Shown piece by piece: positions 1 through 8,757 of a DNA stretch of 64,000 nucleotides. The stretch comes from Comamonadaceae bacterium (GTDB taxonomy: Bacteria > Pseudomonadota > Gammaproteobacteria > Burkholderiales > Burkholderiaceae_C), in the NCBI GenBank assembly GCA_947476465.1, contig CANJQN010000013.1, forward strand, positions 34,825 to 98,824, in the 5' to 3' direction. Below the pieces are notes generated by a model that was given only the letters and a program-made list of their open reading frames with translations, made no database searches and was not told the origin of the DNA. Numbering within the stretch: the stretch's first letter is position 1; the number at the start of each line of letters is the position of its first letter. The position numbers were made by a program, and so were the translations under genes.

Positions 1-293
1 CAGTTCAGTCTTGTTCACGTACGGGCCCTCTAGGTGAGAATGGAAGTGTTCGTCGGGTTGTTCTTGCCAGGGAAGACACTCCGGCCAAGCGCACATCCAG
101 AGCGCTGGATTGGGGGCTGGGTGGGAGTAACTGCCTTGCTGAGCCGGATGCTTCTGTCGTGCTGATTAAAGCCACCGGCCCCAGCACTGTCAATATGGAA
201 TGCGCGCTTTACAACATGAGGCGGGCATTCTAGGCGCTGCCTCTTGCGCACCAACGCCCGCGTCGATAGTGGCAAGCCGGCACACATGATCGG
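1..293. other. Left-edge stretch without a supported gene
   Basis: I see no convincing gene here. Short open frames exist on both strands, but none has a recognisable domain, a clear ribosome-binding site or a sensible neighbour. The window starts in the middle of this stretch, so a truncated element or an intergenic region cannot be told apart. Confidence 0.4.
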
Positions 294-1379
294 TCAGATC
301 GCCGCGGTGATGTCGCGCCCCAGGTCGCTGGTGCCCGCCGTGCCACCGATGTCAGGCGTGCGCGCAGCGCCGCTGGCCGGATCGAGCACCCGCTCGATGG
401 CCGCCAACACCGCGTCATGCGCCTGCCCGTACCCGAGAAACTCCAGCATCATCGCGCCGCACCAGATCTGCCCGATCGGGTTGGCGATGCCGCGCCCGGC
501 GATGTCAGGGGCCGAGCCGTGCACCGGCTCGAACAGCGAGGGAAAGCGCCGCAGGGGATCGAGGTTGGCGCTGGGCGCGATACCGATGGTGCCGGTGCAG
601 GCCGGGCCGAGGTCCGAGAGGATGTCGCCAAAAAGATTGCTCGCCACCACCACATCGAAGTAGTCGGGCCGTTGCACGAAATGTGCGGTCAGGATGTCGA
701 TGTGGAACTTGTCGACGTTGACGCCTGGATAGGCCCTGGCCATCTCAACCACCCTTTCGTCCCAGTAAGGCATGGTGATGGCAATGCCGTTGGACTTGGT
801 GGCACTGGTCAGGTGCTTCTTGGGGCGGCTTTGCGCCAGCTCGAAGGCGAACTTGAGCACCCGGTCCACGCCCACGCGCGTCATTACGGTCTCTTGCATG
901 ACGATCTCGCGCTCGGTGCCCGGGAACATGCGCCCGCCGATGCTGGAGTACTCGCCCTCGGTGTTCTCGCGCACGATGTACATGTCGATCTCGCCAGGCA
1001 GGCGGGGGCTGCCGTCGCGGCGCACCACCGGGGCGATGATGCCGGGCATGAGCCGGGCCGGGCGCAGGTTGATGTATTGGTCGAACTCGCGCCGAAACAG
1101 CAGCAACGAGCCCCACAGCGAGACGTGGTCGGCGATCTTCTCGGGCCAGCCCACGGCGCCAAAGTAGATGGCGTCATGGCCGCCGATCTGGTCTTTCCAG
1201 TCGTCAGGCAGCATCTTGCCGTGCTTTTCGCAGTAGTCCCAACTGGAGAAATCGAAGTGGTCGAAGTGCAGGTCGAGGCCGAATTTCGTGGCGGCGGCCT
1301 CCATGGCCCGCACGCCCTCGGGCATGACTTCCTTGCCGATGCCGTCGCCGGCAATGACGGCGATACGTTTCTTGGTCAT
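294..1379 (-). CDS. Tartrate dehydrogenase/decarboxylase family protein (isopropylmalate/isocitrate dehydrogenase superfamily)
   Basis: A 361-residue cytoplasmic NAD-dependent beta-decarboxylating dehydrogenase. The N-terminus IAVIAGDGIGKEV is the family nucleotide-binding start. The middle carries VRENTEGEYSSIGG with catalytic-type residues, then the lysine segment SATKSNG and the metal-binding NLFGDILSDLGP. The C-terminal FEPVHGSAPDIAGRGIANP is the family signature. The RPARLMPG and GEYSSIGGRMFPGTEREIV segments fit the tartrate/D-malate dehydrogenase branch better than LeuB, but substrate choice (tartrate, D-malate, isopropylmalate) is inferred. I start at ATG 1379; longer in-frame extensions run into pgsA. 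It lies 17 bases downstream of pgsA on the same strand, probably co-transcribed without functional relation. Confidence 0.85.
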   Translation of the reverse strand: MTKKRIAVIAGDGIGKEVMPEGVRAMEAAATKFGLDLHFDHFDFSSWDYCEKHGKMLPDDWKDQIGGHDAIYFGAVGWPEKIADHVSLWGSLLLFRREFDQYINLRPARLMPGIIAPVVRRDGSPRLPGEIDMYIVRENTEGEYSSIGGRMFPGTEREIVMQETVMTRVGVDRVLKFAFELAQSRPKKHLTSATKSNGIAITMPYWDERVVEMARAYPGVNVDKFHIDILTAHFVQRPDYFDVVVASNLFGDILSDLGPACTGTIGIAPSANLDPLRRFPSLFEPVHGSAPDIAGRGIANPIGQIWCGAMMLEFLGYGQAHDAVLAAIERVLDPASGAARTPDIGGTAGTSDLGRDITAAI

Positions 1380-1396
1380 GTAACAGTCTCCAACGC

Positions 1397-1963
1397 TCAG
1401 CGCACCCGCTGGCGGATTTCGGGCATGGCCTTTTGCAGGTAATAGGCCATGGACCAAACGGTCAGGATGGCGGATATCCAGATGAGCCAGCCACCCCAGA
1501 CGCGGGTGTCGATCAAGCCGAACAGCCGGCCATCGAACAGCAGGAAGGGGATGGCGATCATCTGGACCGTGGTCTTGAGCTTGCCAAGCATGTGTACAGC
1601 CACGCTGCGCGCGGCGCCGATCTGCGCCATCCATTCGCGCAGGGCCGAGATGGCGATCTCGCGGCCGATGATGATCAGGCCCACGAACACGTCAGCGCGC
1701 TGCAGGTGGACCAGCACCAGCAGCGATGCGCACACCAGGAACTTGTCGGCCACCGGATCGAGGAAGGCGCCGAAGGCCGATTGCTGGTTGAGCCGCCGCG
1801 CCAGATAGCCGTCGAGCCAGTCGGTCAGCGCGAAGACGATGAACATCACGGTGGCCACCAGGTTCTGGACCCGGGGCTCCAGTCCCACGTAGAACACACC
1901 GACGATGAGCGGGATGGCAACGATGCGCGTCCAGGTCAGGATCGTGGGAATGGTGAAGAACAT
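1397..1963 (-). CDS. pgsA: CDP-diacylglycerol--glycerol-3-phosphate 3-phosphatidyltransferase
   Basis: A 188-residue inner-membrane enzyme that makes phosphatidylglycerophosphate, the first committed step to phosphatidylglycerol and cardiolipin. The CDP-alcohol phosphotransferase motif is visible as DWLDGYLARRLNQQSAFGAFLDPVADK (residues about 48-74), with the D-x2-D-G-x2-A-R and G-x3-D-x3-D spacing intact. Four or more hydrophobic segments surround it. The ATG at 1963 is chosen because the protein then begins FFTIPTILTWTRI, as is usual for PgsA. It sits 49 bases behind uvrC on the same strand, a linkage seen in many proteobacteria. Confidence 0.95.
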   Translation of the reverse strand: MFFTIPTILTWTRIVAIPLIVGVFYVGLEPRVQNLVATVMFIVFALTDWLDGYLARRLNQQSAFGAFLDPVADKFLVCASLLVLVHLQRADVFVGLIIIGREIAISALREWMAQIGAARSVAVHMLGKLKTTVQMIAIPFLLFDGRLFGLIDTRVWGGWLIWISAILTVWSMAYYLQKAMPEIRQRVR

Positions 1964-2012
1964 GGTGCTGATTCTGGCACGAGGCCAGAGCCGCGCGCCG
2001 CCAGCGGCTGCT

Positions 2013-4103
2013 TCAGTGCAACGCACGGTAGATTTCCTCGGCCAGCTCGCGCGAGATGCCTTCCACGGTGGCGATGTCGTCGACGCCGGCATCCGCGACA
2101 CCGCGAATGCCGCCGAAGCGCTGCAGCAGGCGCGCCCTTTTCTTGGCGCCGACGCCGGCGATGTCCTCCAGCCGGCTGCCGCCGACACGCACCTTGGCGC
2201 GGCGTGCACGCATGCCGGTGATGGCGAACCGGTGCGCCTCGTCGCGAATCTGCGCCACCAGCATCAGCGCCGCTGAATCGTGGCCGAGGTGGACCTTGGC
2301 CCGGCCATCAGCGAACACCAGTTCCTCCAGGCCCACCTTGCGGCCTTCGCCTTTTTCGACGCCGACAATGACCGACAGGTCGAGCCCCAGCTCGGCAAAG
2401 ACCTCTCGGGCCATGCTGACCTGGCCCTTGCCGCCGTCGACCAGGACCAAATCGGGCAGACGTGGGGCTCCGCCGCCGCTGGATCCCCTGTCACCCCCGC
2501 GAAGGCGGGGGCTACGCGGGGATGACGGGAGAATGTCGTCATCCCCGCGTAGGCGGGGATCCAGCGCGAGGTCTACCGAGCTTGGGGTACCCGCACCCCC
2601 CTCCTCCCTCCCCGCCGGCGGCACAGCCTCCGGCGAATCCGGCCCCGCCTGCGCCAACCTCGCATAGCGCCGCGTGAGCACCTGCCGCATGGCGGCGTAG
2701 TCGTCGCCAGGCGTGATGTCGTCGATGTTGTAGCGCCGGTATTCGCCGTTTTGCATCTTGTGCTGGTGATACACCACGCAAGATGCCTGCGTGGCCTCGC
2801 CCGAGGTGTGCGAGATGTCGAAGCACTCGATGCGAAAGGCGTCAATGTCGTCCGGCGCCAGGTCGAGCGTGTCGACCAGGGCCCGGGTGCGGGCCTGCTG
2901 CGAGCCTTCCTCGGCCAGCAGCCGCGCCAGCTGGATCGCGGCATTCTTGTCGGCCATCTCCAGCCACAGGCGCCGCTGTTCGCGCGGGTTGTGAACGGCG
3001 CTGATGCGAAGGCCCGCCTGCTCGGACAGGGCCTCGACCAGGGCGCGGTCAATCGGGTGGTTGGTGATCAGCGCCGGCGGCACCGGCACGCCGATGTAGT
3101 GCTGGGCGATGAAGGCCTCGAGCACCTGCACCTCCACCGGCCGCGGGGCCTGCTCGCCCTCTTGCAGGGCCTGCAGCGCGGCGGCATCCTCGACGTGCGA
3201 GGGGAAATAGGGCCGGTCGCCCAGGTGCCGCCCGCCCCGCACCATGGCCAGATTCACACAGGCCTTGCCGCCATGCACCTTCACCGCCAGGATGTCGACG
3301 TCCTTGTCGGTGCCGGTGTCCACCGACTGCTGGTGCAGCACCCGCGAAAGCGCACTCATCTGGTTGCGCAACTCGGCCGCCTGCTCGAACTCGAGCTTGC
3401 CGGCATGTTCCATCATGCGCAGCTCCAGCTGCGCCATCACCTGCTGCGCGTCGCCGCGCAGAAAGCGCTCTGCGTTCTCGACGTTGCGCTGGTAGTCGCC
3501 CGCGGCGATCAGGTCGACGCAGGGGCCGGTGCAGCGCTTGATCTGATAGAGCAGGCAGGGCCGCGTGCGGTTGGCAAACACGGTGTCTTCGCAGGTGCGC
3601 AGGCGAAACACCTTCTGCAGCAGCTGGATCGATTCCTTGACCGCCCAGGCGCTCGGATAGGGACCGAAGTACCGGTGCCGCTTGTCCACCGCGCCACGGT
3701 AGTACACCATCCTCGGGAAGGCGGCGGCGCCTTCGGTGGTCGTTGCGGACTTGTCGGCCGCACCGGTGATCTTGAGGTAGGGGTAGCTCTTGTCGTCCCT
3801 GAACAGGATGTTGAACCGTGGGTTGAGCGCCTTGATCAGGTTGTTTTCCAGCAGCAACGCCTCGGCCTCGGATCGCACCACGGTGGTCTCCATGCGGGCG
3901 ATGCGCCCGATCATGTGGCCGATGCGCGTGCCGCCGTGGTTCTTCTGGAAGTAGCTGGCGACGCGCTTCTTGAGGTTGCGCGCCTTGCCGACGTAGAGCA
4001 CCCCGCCCTCGGCGTCGAAATACCGGTAGACGCCCGGCAGCGGCGGCAGCGCGGCAACCTGCTCGAGCAGTTTTTCGGAATGCACCTCGGGTAGGGCGGA
4101 CAT
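2013..4103 (-). CDS. uvrC: UvrABC excinuclease subunit C, with an in-frame repeat insertion
   Basis: A 696-residue nucleotide-excision-repair nuclease that makes both incisions at UvrB-marked lesions. The N-terminal GIY-YIG domain (GVYRYF...[12 protein letters not shown]), the UVR motif ([14 protein letters not shown]), the C-terminal RNase-H-like nuclease ([21 protein letters not shown]) and helix-hairpin-helix repeats ([16 protein letters not shown]) are all present. Between about residues 484 and 548, inside the RNase-H-like domain, lies a low-complexity stretch including DPRLRGDD. It is encoded by inverted copies of a dispersed palindromic repeat and explains why the protein exceeds the roughly 610-residue E. 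coli length. The frame stays open, so a functional enzyme with a surface loop is likely. Confidence 0.95.
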   Translation of the reverse strand: MSALPEVHSEKLLEQVAALPPLPGVYRYFDAEGGVLYVGKARNLKKRVASYFQKNHGGTRIGHMIGRIARMETTVVRSEAEALLLENNLIKALNPRFNILFRDDKSYPYLKITGAADKSATTTEGAAAFPRMVYYRGAVDKRHRYFGPYPSAWAVKESIQLLQKVFRLRTCEDTVFANRTRPCLLYQIKRCTGPCVDLIAAGDYQRNVENAERFLRGDAQQVMAQLELRMMEHAGKLEFEQAAELRNQMSALSRVLHQQSVDTGTDKDVDILAVKVHGGKACVNLAMVRGGRHLGDRPYFPSHVEDAAALQALQEGEQAPRPVEVQVLEAFIAQHYIGVPVPPALITNHPIDRALVEALSEQAGLRISAVHNPREQRRLWLEMADKNAAIQLARLLAEEGSQQARTRALVDTLDLAPDDIDAFRIECFDISHTSGEATQASCVVYHQHKMQNGEYRRYNIDDITPGDDYAAMRQVLTRRYARLAQAGPDSPEAVPPAGREEGGAGTPSSVDLALDPRLRGDDDILPSSPRSPRLRGGDRGSSGGGAPRLPDLVLVDGGKGQVSMAREVFAELGLDLSVIVGVEKGEGRKVGLEELVFADGRAKVHLGHDSAALMLVAQIRDEAHRFAITGMRARRAKVRVGGSRLEDIAGVGAKKRARLLQRFGGIRGVADAGVDDIATVEGISRELAEEIYRALH
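2480..2600. repeat. REP-like palindromic repeat pair inside uvrC
   Basis: Two opposed copies of a short repeat built on the core ATCCCCGCGTAGGCGGGGAT and its variant CACCCCCGCGAAGGCGGGGG. They lie head to head and can fold into strong hairpins. Related sequence occurs inside earP (about 4665-4805) and between genes (about 17400-17430). In uvrC it is read through in frame as [12 protein letters not shown] peptide. Confidence 0.75.
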
Positions 4104-4124
4104 GGGGGCCTATTATCCCAGGCC

Positions 4125-5372
4125 ATGCTCTGGGACATCTTTTGCAAAGTCATCGACAACCACGGCGACATCGGCGTGGGCTGGCGACTGTCGGCCGAAC
4201 TGGCGGCCCGAGGCGAGCGGGTGCGCCTGTGGGTGGACGATCCTTCGGCGCTGGCCTGGATGGCGCCGCAGGGGCAGCCCGGCGTGGAAGTGATTCGCTG
4301 GGACGCACAGGTTGGCGGCGCGGGATCGGCCAAGGAATCGGCCGTGGTGCCTGGCGACGTGGTGGTCGAGGCCTTCGGCTGCGACCCGCATGAGGCCTTC
4401 CTGGCGGCCATGGCCGAACGGGCGGCACGCACCGGCCGGCAGCCCGCCTGGATCAACCTCGAGTACCTGTCCGCCGAGAACTATGTGGAACGCTGCCACG
4501 GGCTGTGTTCGCCGGTGATGGGCGGGCCCGCCAAGGGGCTGGTCAAGCGGTTTTTCTACCCGGGGTTCACGCCCGCCACGGGGGGACTGATCCGGGAACT
4601 GGATCTTCAAGCGCGGCAGGCGCGGTTCGACCGAGTGGCGTGCATGGCACATCTGCTCGCGGATGTCGTCATTCCCGCGCAGAGCCTGCCCCCAGCGAAG
4701 GCGGGGACGGGAATCCAGGCCGAGGCCGACTCCCGCGAAGGCGGGGGGATGGCCCGTCACGCTGGAGGCACCTCGCTCCTGGATCCCCGCCTTCGCGGAG
4801 ATGACCAGCCAGGGGTCGCCCCCGCAGACCCGAACCATGACCAATGGCTGAGCCTGTTCTGCTACGAGCCCCCGGCCCTGCCCCAGCTGCTGCGCCAACT
4901 CGCCCACGATGCCCCACAGACCCGGCTGTTCGTGACGGCAGGTCGGAGCGCCGCCGCAGTAGCCGCTGCCCTCCACGGCCTGCCCGCCGCCGTGCGCCCG
5001 TCCATTGACAAGCTGCCCCTGCTCACCCAGCGCGCGTTCGACGAGCTGCTGTGGGCCTGCGACCTGAACTTCGTACGCGGTGAAGACTCACTGGTGCGCG
5101 CCCTGTGGGCCGGCAAGCCACTGGTGTGGCAGATCTACCCGCAGCACGATGGCGTGCACATGGACAAGCTGCACGCCTTTCTTGACTGGTATGGCGCGCC
5201 GCCGTCATTGCGGGCCTTTCACGAGGCCTGGAACGCGGGCGGCGAGCTGCCCCCGATTGACATCGATGGGTGGGCCGACACGGCCGAGGCCGCCCGCCAG
5301 CGCCTGTGGCAGCAAGCCGACCTGGTGGACCAACTGCGGCGCATGGCGCTGGAGCCGGCGCCCACGCTGTGA
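4125..5372 (+). CDS. earP: EF-P arginine rhamnosyltransferase EarP, with an in-frame repeat insertion
   Basis: A 415-residue cytoplasmic GT-B glycosyltransferase that moves rhamnose from dTDP-rhamnose onto EF-P arginine 32, relieving ribosome stalling at polyproline. The family N-terminus WDIFCKVIDNHGDIGVGWRL and the C-terminal FVRGEDSLVRALWAGKPLVWQ, whose Glu is the known catalytic-region residue, are intact. Residues about 180-238 (from DVVIPAQ to DPNHDQW) are an extra segment coded by the same palindromic repeat family as in uvrC ([10 protein letters not shown]), making the protein longer than the usual 370-390. It diverges from uvrC with a 21-base gap. Its substrate efp lies nearby (7196), with arginine 32 present. 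Confidence 0.93.
   Translation: MLWDIFCKVIDNHGDIGVGWRLSAELAARGERVRLWVDDPSALAWMAPQGQPGVEVIRWDAQVGGAGSAKESAVVPGDVVVEAFGCDPHEAFLAAMAERAARTGRQPAWINLEYLSAENYVERCHGLCSPVMGGPAKGLVKRFFYPGFTPATGGLIRELDLQARQARFDRVACMAHLLADVVIPAQSLPPAKAGTGIQAEADSREGGGMARHAGGTSLLDPRLRGDDQPGVAPADPNHDQWLSLFCYEPPALPQLLRQLAHDAPQTRLFVTAGRSAAAVAAALHGLPAAVRPSIDKLPLLTQRAFDELLWACDLNFVRGEDSLVRALWAGKPLVWQIYPQHDGVHMDKLHAFLDWYGAPPSLRAFHEAWNAGGELPPIDIDGWADTAEAARQRLWQQADLVDQLRRMALEPAPTL
4665..4805. repeat. REP-like palindromic repeat cluster inside earP
   Basis: Several degenerate copies of the GCGAAGGCGGGG / CCCCGCCTTCGC palindrome occur in both orientations, flanked by GTCATTCCCGC and GGAATCCAG or GGATCC edges. The stretch is translated in frame as part of EarP. 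It is the same repeat family as at 2480-2600 and about 17400. Confidence 0.7.
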
Positions 5373-5381
5373 GCTGCGGCC

Positions 5382-7028
5382 TCAGCGGCTGGCGGCCGGG
5401 GCCGCAGCCGGAGCGCGGCAATCAGCGAACATGTCCATGGACCGGTCGTAGACGGTGGTGCTCACGTCCATCAGGCCCAGCATCGAATGGAACAGGTTGT
5501 CGTGACTGAGCTGTCGTCCAGCCCGCCCACGCAAGCATGCCGTGTCGACGCCGAAGGCACGGCTAAAGCCCGGTGACATCCAGGTCACCATGGGCACGCG
5601 CAGTTGCACATCGGGCGCGATGGCATAGGGCATGCCGTGCAGGTACATGCCGTTCTCGCCGAGCGACTCGCCATGGTCGGACACGTAGAGCATGGCCGTG
5701 TCGAAGCGGTCCTGCTGCGCCGCGAGGAAGTCGATCAGGCGGCCCAGCACGTGGTCGGTGTACAGCAGGCTGTTGTCATAGGCGTTTCGGATTTCGGCCG
5801 TGGTGCAGCGCTGCAGGTCTTGCGATTCGCAGGCGGGCTGGAAGCGCTTGAAGGCCGGCGGATAACGCCGGAAGTACGCCGGGCCATGGCTGCCAAGCTG
5901 ATGGAGCACCACGAACAGGTTGCCGCGCGCGTCGGTCAGCACCGAATCGAGGTTGTGCAAGAGCACTTCGTCGCTGCACTGTCCGCCACTGCACAGTCCT
6001 TCGATCCGCGAGGCGGCCAGGTCGTGCTGGGGCAGACCCTCGCACACGCCCTTGCAGCCCGACTGGTTGTCGCGCCACAGCACCCCAAAGCCGGCGCGGG
6101 CCAACACGTGCAGCAGCGACTGGTGGGTCTGGATGCGGTCCTCGTCGTACTGGCGGCGGCCATACGGCGAAAACATGCAGGGCAGCGAGACCTCTGTGGA
6201 GGTGCCGCAGGCACGCACGTGGGGAAAGTTGATCACGTCACGCTTGGCCAACTCGGGGTTGGTGGTGCGCTCATAACCGTTAAGGGAGAAGTTCTGGGCA
6301 CGCGCAGTTTCACCAACCACCAGCACGAACAGCGCCGGCCGCGAGCGCTGCTGCCAGGCGGCGGACAAGCGGGCGTCCTGGCCCACCGGCAGCAGCGGCC
6401 CGGTGCGGCGCACGCGTCCGAAGGCATTGGCCACGCCAGCCGCCACCACATTGGCCGGCGTGACCAGATAGCGCACCTCACGGTGGTTGCGCATCAACGA
6501 GGCGAAGTCGGCGAAGACCAGCATCAGGCTGCCCACGGCCAGCAACGCGGCGGCGATCGTCCACGCCAGCCGCACGCCCACGGCACGCAGCAGGGGCCGC
6601 GCCGCCAGCCGGGGCCACCACAGCAGCGCCGCGGGCAACACGCCAAACAGCAGGATGTGACCGACCATCGACAGCGTGATCAGTTCGCGCGCTTCCTGGT
6701 AATGGGTGGCCAGCACATTGGCCACCATGGTCCGGTCGATGTAGACGGCATAGCGTCCGGTGTAATAGGAGGCCGCCGCCGACATCAGGAACAGCAGGCT
6801 CAGCAGGGGCCGCACACTCCAGCGGGTGGCCAGGGGGCTGAGGAACACGAAGTACAGGCCGCCGCCGATGCCCAGGAGCGACAGCGCGAAAACCCAGGTG
6901 CCTGCCGCGTCCCACCCCAGGCCATCGAGGGCGGCGCGCCAAAATGGGCCGTTGCAGGTGAGAAACAGGTAGAGCACCCCGGCACTCAGCAGGGCCTCCA
7001 CCGAGACGAGGGGTCGTCGAAGCGTCAT
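5382..7028 (-). CDS. eptA: Phosphoethanolamine--lipid A transferase (EptA family)
   Basis: About 548 residues. Five N-terminal membrane segments (residues about 10-190) are followed by a periplasmic sulfatase/alkaline-phosphatase-fold domain. Catalytic features seen are VVGETARAQNFSLNGY, the nucleophile region CGTSTEVSLPCMFSP with the conserved Thr, and the metal-binding YVSDHGESLGENGMYLHGMPY. Many cysteines fit the disulfide-rich EptA/MCR fold. The role is adding phosphoethanolamine to lipid A phosphates, lowering cationic-peptide binding. ATG 7028 is preferred; a TTG three codons upstream is possible. It is convergent with earP and divergent from efp, and so separates a pair that is usually adjacent. 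Confidence 0.88.
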   Translation of the reverse strand: MTLRRPLVSVEALLSAGVLYLFLTCNGPFWRAALDGLGWDAAGTWVFALSLLGIGGGLYFVFLSPLATRWSVRPLLSLLFLMSAAASYYTGRYAVYIDRTMVANVLATHYQEARELITLSMVGHILLFGVLPAALLWWPRLAARPLLRAVGVRLAWTIAAALLAVGSLMLVFADFASLMRNHREVRYLVTPANVVAAGVANAFGRVRRTGPLLPVGQDARLSAAWQQRSRPALFVLVVGETARAQNFSLNGYERTTNPELAKRDVINFPHVRACGTSTEVSLPCMFSPYGRRQYDEDRIQTHQSLLHVLARAGFGVLWRDNQSGCKGVCEGLPQHDLAASRIEGLCSGGQCSDEVLLHNLDSVLTDARGNLFVVLHQLGSHGPAYFRRYPPAFKRFQPACESQDLQRCTTAEIRNAYDNSLLYTDHVLGRLIDFLAAQQDRFDTAMLYVSDHGESLGENGMYLHGMPYAIAPDVQLRVPMVTWMSPGFSRAFGVDTACLRGRAGRQLSHDNLFHSMLGLMDVSTTVYDRSMDMFADCRAPAAAPAASR

Positions 7029-7195
7029 GGGCCGCAAGTATGCCCGCCAAACCGGCTAAAATTGCGGGCTTTGCGCTCACCCGCGCCGCATCGAGAGGCT
7101 CCGCGGTTGCCCCCAACGCCTGTGAACACCCTCGAATGGACCCGCCGCGGCAAGTTCGCCCTGAGCCTGCGGCTCAACCCTAGCCACCACTCATT

Positions 7196-7750
7196 ATGAA
7201 AATCGCTCAAGAAATCCGCGCCGGAAACGTGATCATGCAAAACGGCGCCCCGTGGGTTGTGCTCAAGACCGAATACGCCCGAGGCGGACGCAACGCCGCC
7301 ACCGTGCGCATGAAGCTCAAGAGCCTGCTGTCCAACCAGGGCACGGAAATCGTCTTCAAGGCCGACGACAAGATGGACCAGATCGTGCTGGACAAGAAGG
7401 ACTGCACCTATTCCTACTTCGCCGACCCGATGTATGTCTGGATGGACGCCGAGTACAACCAGTACGAGGTCGAGGCCGAGAACATGGGCGACTCGCTGAA
7501 CTACCTCGAAGACGGCATGACCGCCGAAGTGGTGTTCTACGACGGCAAGGCCATCTCTGTCGAGCTGCCCACCAGCGTCGAGCGCGAGATCACCTGGACC
7601 GAACCGGCCGTCAAGGGTGACACCTCAGGCAAGGTGCTCAAGCCCGCCAAGATCGCCACCGGTTTCGAGATTGGCGTGCCGATCTTCGTGGCCCAGGGCG
7701 ACAAGGTCGAGATCGACACCCGCACCGCCGAGTACCGCCGGAGGGTGTGA
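7196..7750 (+). CDS. efp: Translation elongation factor P
   Basis: A 184-residue three-domain OB/KOW factor that binds between the ribosomal P and E sites and promotes proline-proline bond formation. The modification loop reads [12 protein letters not shown]; counting from the ATG, the central arginine is residue 32, as in EarP-modified EF-Ps rather than lysine-type EpmA/B systems. The C-terminal signature region ([15 protein letters not shown]) is intact. Arginine 32 and earP in the same window agree. A dispersed repeat starts immediately after the stop. Confidence 0.97.
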   Translation: MKIAQEIRAGNVIMQNGAPWVVLKTEYARGGRNAATVRMKLKSLLSNQGTEIVFKADDKMDQIVLDKKDCTYSYFADPMYVWMDAEYNQYEVEAENMGDSLNYLEDGMTAEVVFYDGKAISVELPTSVEREITWTEPAVKGDTSGKVLKPAKIATGFEIGVPIFVAQGDKVEIDTRTAEYRRRV

Positions 7751-7832
7751 CCCACCCCCGAAGCGGCTCACTCCGTGTAGCCGCCCCCCCCCTCAAGGGG
7801 GCGCCACCAGCGGCCCGGCAAAGCCGGTTCCG
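7751..7832 (-). repeat. Dispersed intergenic repeat, copy 1
   Basis: On the minus strand this reads from GGAACCGGCTTTGCCGGGCC through CGCCCCCTTGAGGGGG to GTGAGCCGCTTCGGGGGTGG. It contains two nested hairpins (CCGGCTTTGCCGG and CCCCCTTGAGGGGG). Near-identical copies sit at 27491-27645 and 33137-33216. Directly after efp it may also act as an RNA 3' end stabiliser; that role is inference. Confidence 0.8.
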
Positions 7833-7900
7833 CGGTGGCCGCTAAACCAGACACGGCATTCGATCGACAAGGGTGACGGCCAACATTTAGGCTACAAGAG

Positions 7901-7925
7901 AGGCTCCTTCGGGAGCCTTTTTCAT
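7901..7925 (+). terminator. Rho-independent terminator
   Basis: AGGCTCC-TTCG-GGAGCCT forms a 7-bp stem with a tetraloop and is followed by a T-rich run. It probably ends efp transcription before the DUF3445 gene. Confidence 0.8.
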
Positions 7926-7941
7926 TTTCTGCCCCTTGCCC

Positions 7942-8757
7942 ATGGACTTCGATTTCGCGCAGATCGCCGTGCCCTTCCGGATGCAGCCGAACATCGCCCG
8001 GCTGGAGCAGGGCGCGCCGCAGTTGACGGCGCTGGATCCGTCGACGCCGCTGCATGCCGAAAAGCGCTCTGTGCTGGCGGCCGGCCCCGTGAGGCTGGCG
8101 GTTGCGGGCTTCGACGCCGCCCCCGCATTGGCAGCCATTGCCGAGCAGGCCCGCCACGACGGTGCCCAGGCGCGGCTGCTGGCGGGCGAGCCGCTGGAGC
8201 TGGCGTTCGAGGAAGACCTGGCCGTTCTCGACGGCGACACCGGCACCCTGCCCTGGCTGTGCGTCTGCACCCCCTCGCACTGGGCGCCGCAGGACAAACT
8301 GGGGCTGTCCTTGACGGCGGTGCACGCGCCGGTGGCGGACAACGACAGGCTGCTGGCGGCATCGGCGCAGCTCACGCGGCTGGCCACGGGGGGCGAGCGC
8401 TGGGAGCGCCAGGTGTGGACCGTGAGCCCGTCGGACCGCTACGACCAGCACCCGCGGCGCCAGCCGCGCACCCCGTGGCCGGACACCCCCGACGCCACGG
8501 CCTTCGCCTCGCGTTGTTTTCTGCGGGCGGAGCGCCAGACTTTCTTTCCAGTGGGACGGGGCACGCACCAGGCGGTGTTCACCATCCGCGTTCAACTCGC
8601 CCCGTTGACACACACAGTGGACACGGCCGACAAGGCGCTGCGGCTGCACGACAGCCTGGCCTCGATGAGCGATGCCGTGCTGCGTTACAAAGGCCTGGCG
8701 GCCGCGCGAGCGCCCTTGCTTCGGTGGCTTGCGGCCCGCGCTGCGGATCGCCCATGA
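7942..8757 (+). CDS. Heme-dependent oxidative N-demethylase-like protein (DUF3445)
   Basis: A 271-residue protein of the DUF3445 family, whose characterised members are alpha subunits of haem-dependent oxidative N-demethylases. The supporting segments are the N-terminal PFRMQPNIARL, a middle PWLCVCTPSHWAPQDKLGLSL, and the late FLRAERQTFFPVGRGTHQAVFTIRV, which matches the family ERQT...F.IR pattern. The start is ATG 7942; an upstream in-frame TTG at 7936 has no better ribosome-binding site. No partner subunits (flavin or ferredoxin) are adjacent, so the demethylase role and substrate are inferred. It overlaps the next gene by ATGA, suggesting coupled translation. Confidence 0.7.
   Translation: MDFDFAQIAVPFRMQPNIARLEQGAPQLTALDPSTPLHAEKRSVLAAGPVRLAVAGFDAAPALAAIAEQARHDGAQARLLAGEPLELAFEEDLAVLDGDTGTLPWLCVCTPSHWAPQDKLGLSLTAVHAPVADNDRLLAASAQLTRLATGGERWERQVWTVSPSDRYDQHPRRQPRTPWPDTPDATAFASRCFLRAERQTFFPVGRGTHQAVFTIRVQLAPLTHTVDTADKALRLHDSLASMSDAVLRYKGLAAARAPLLRWLAARAADRP

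Noticed and set aside
30..287. 85-codon open frame at the left edge
   Set aside because: No domain, no ribosome-binding site and no supporting neighbour; not reported as a gene.
2480..2600. Possible CRISPR array in the repeat cluster of uvrC
   Set aside because: Repeats are inverted and degenerate, there are no regular unique spacers and no cas genes.
5604..7199. 531-codon open frame antisense to the eptA-like gene
   Set aside because: Gln/His-rich shadow translation; the opposite strand carries complete EptA motifs.
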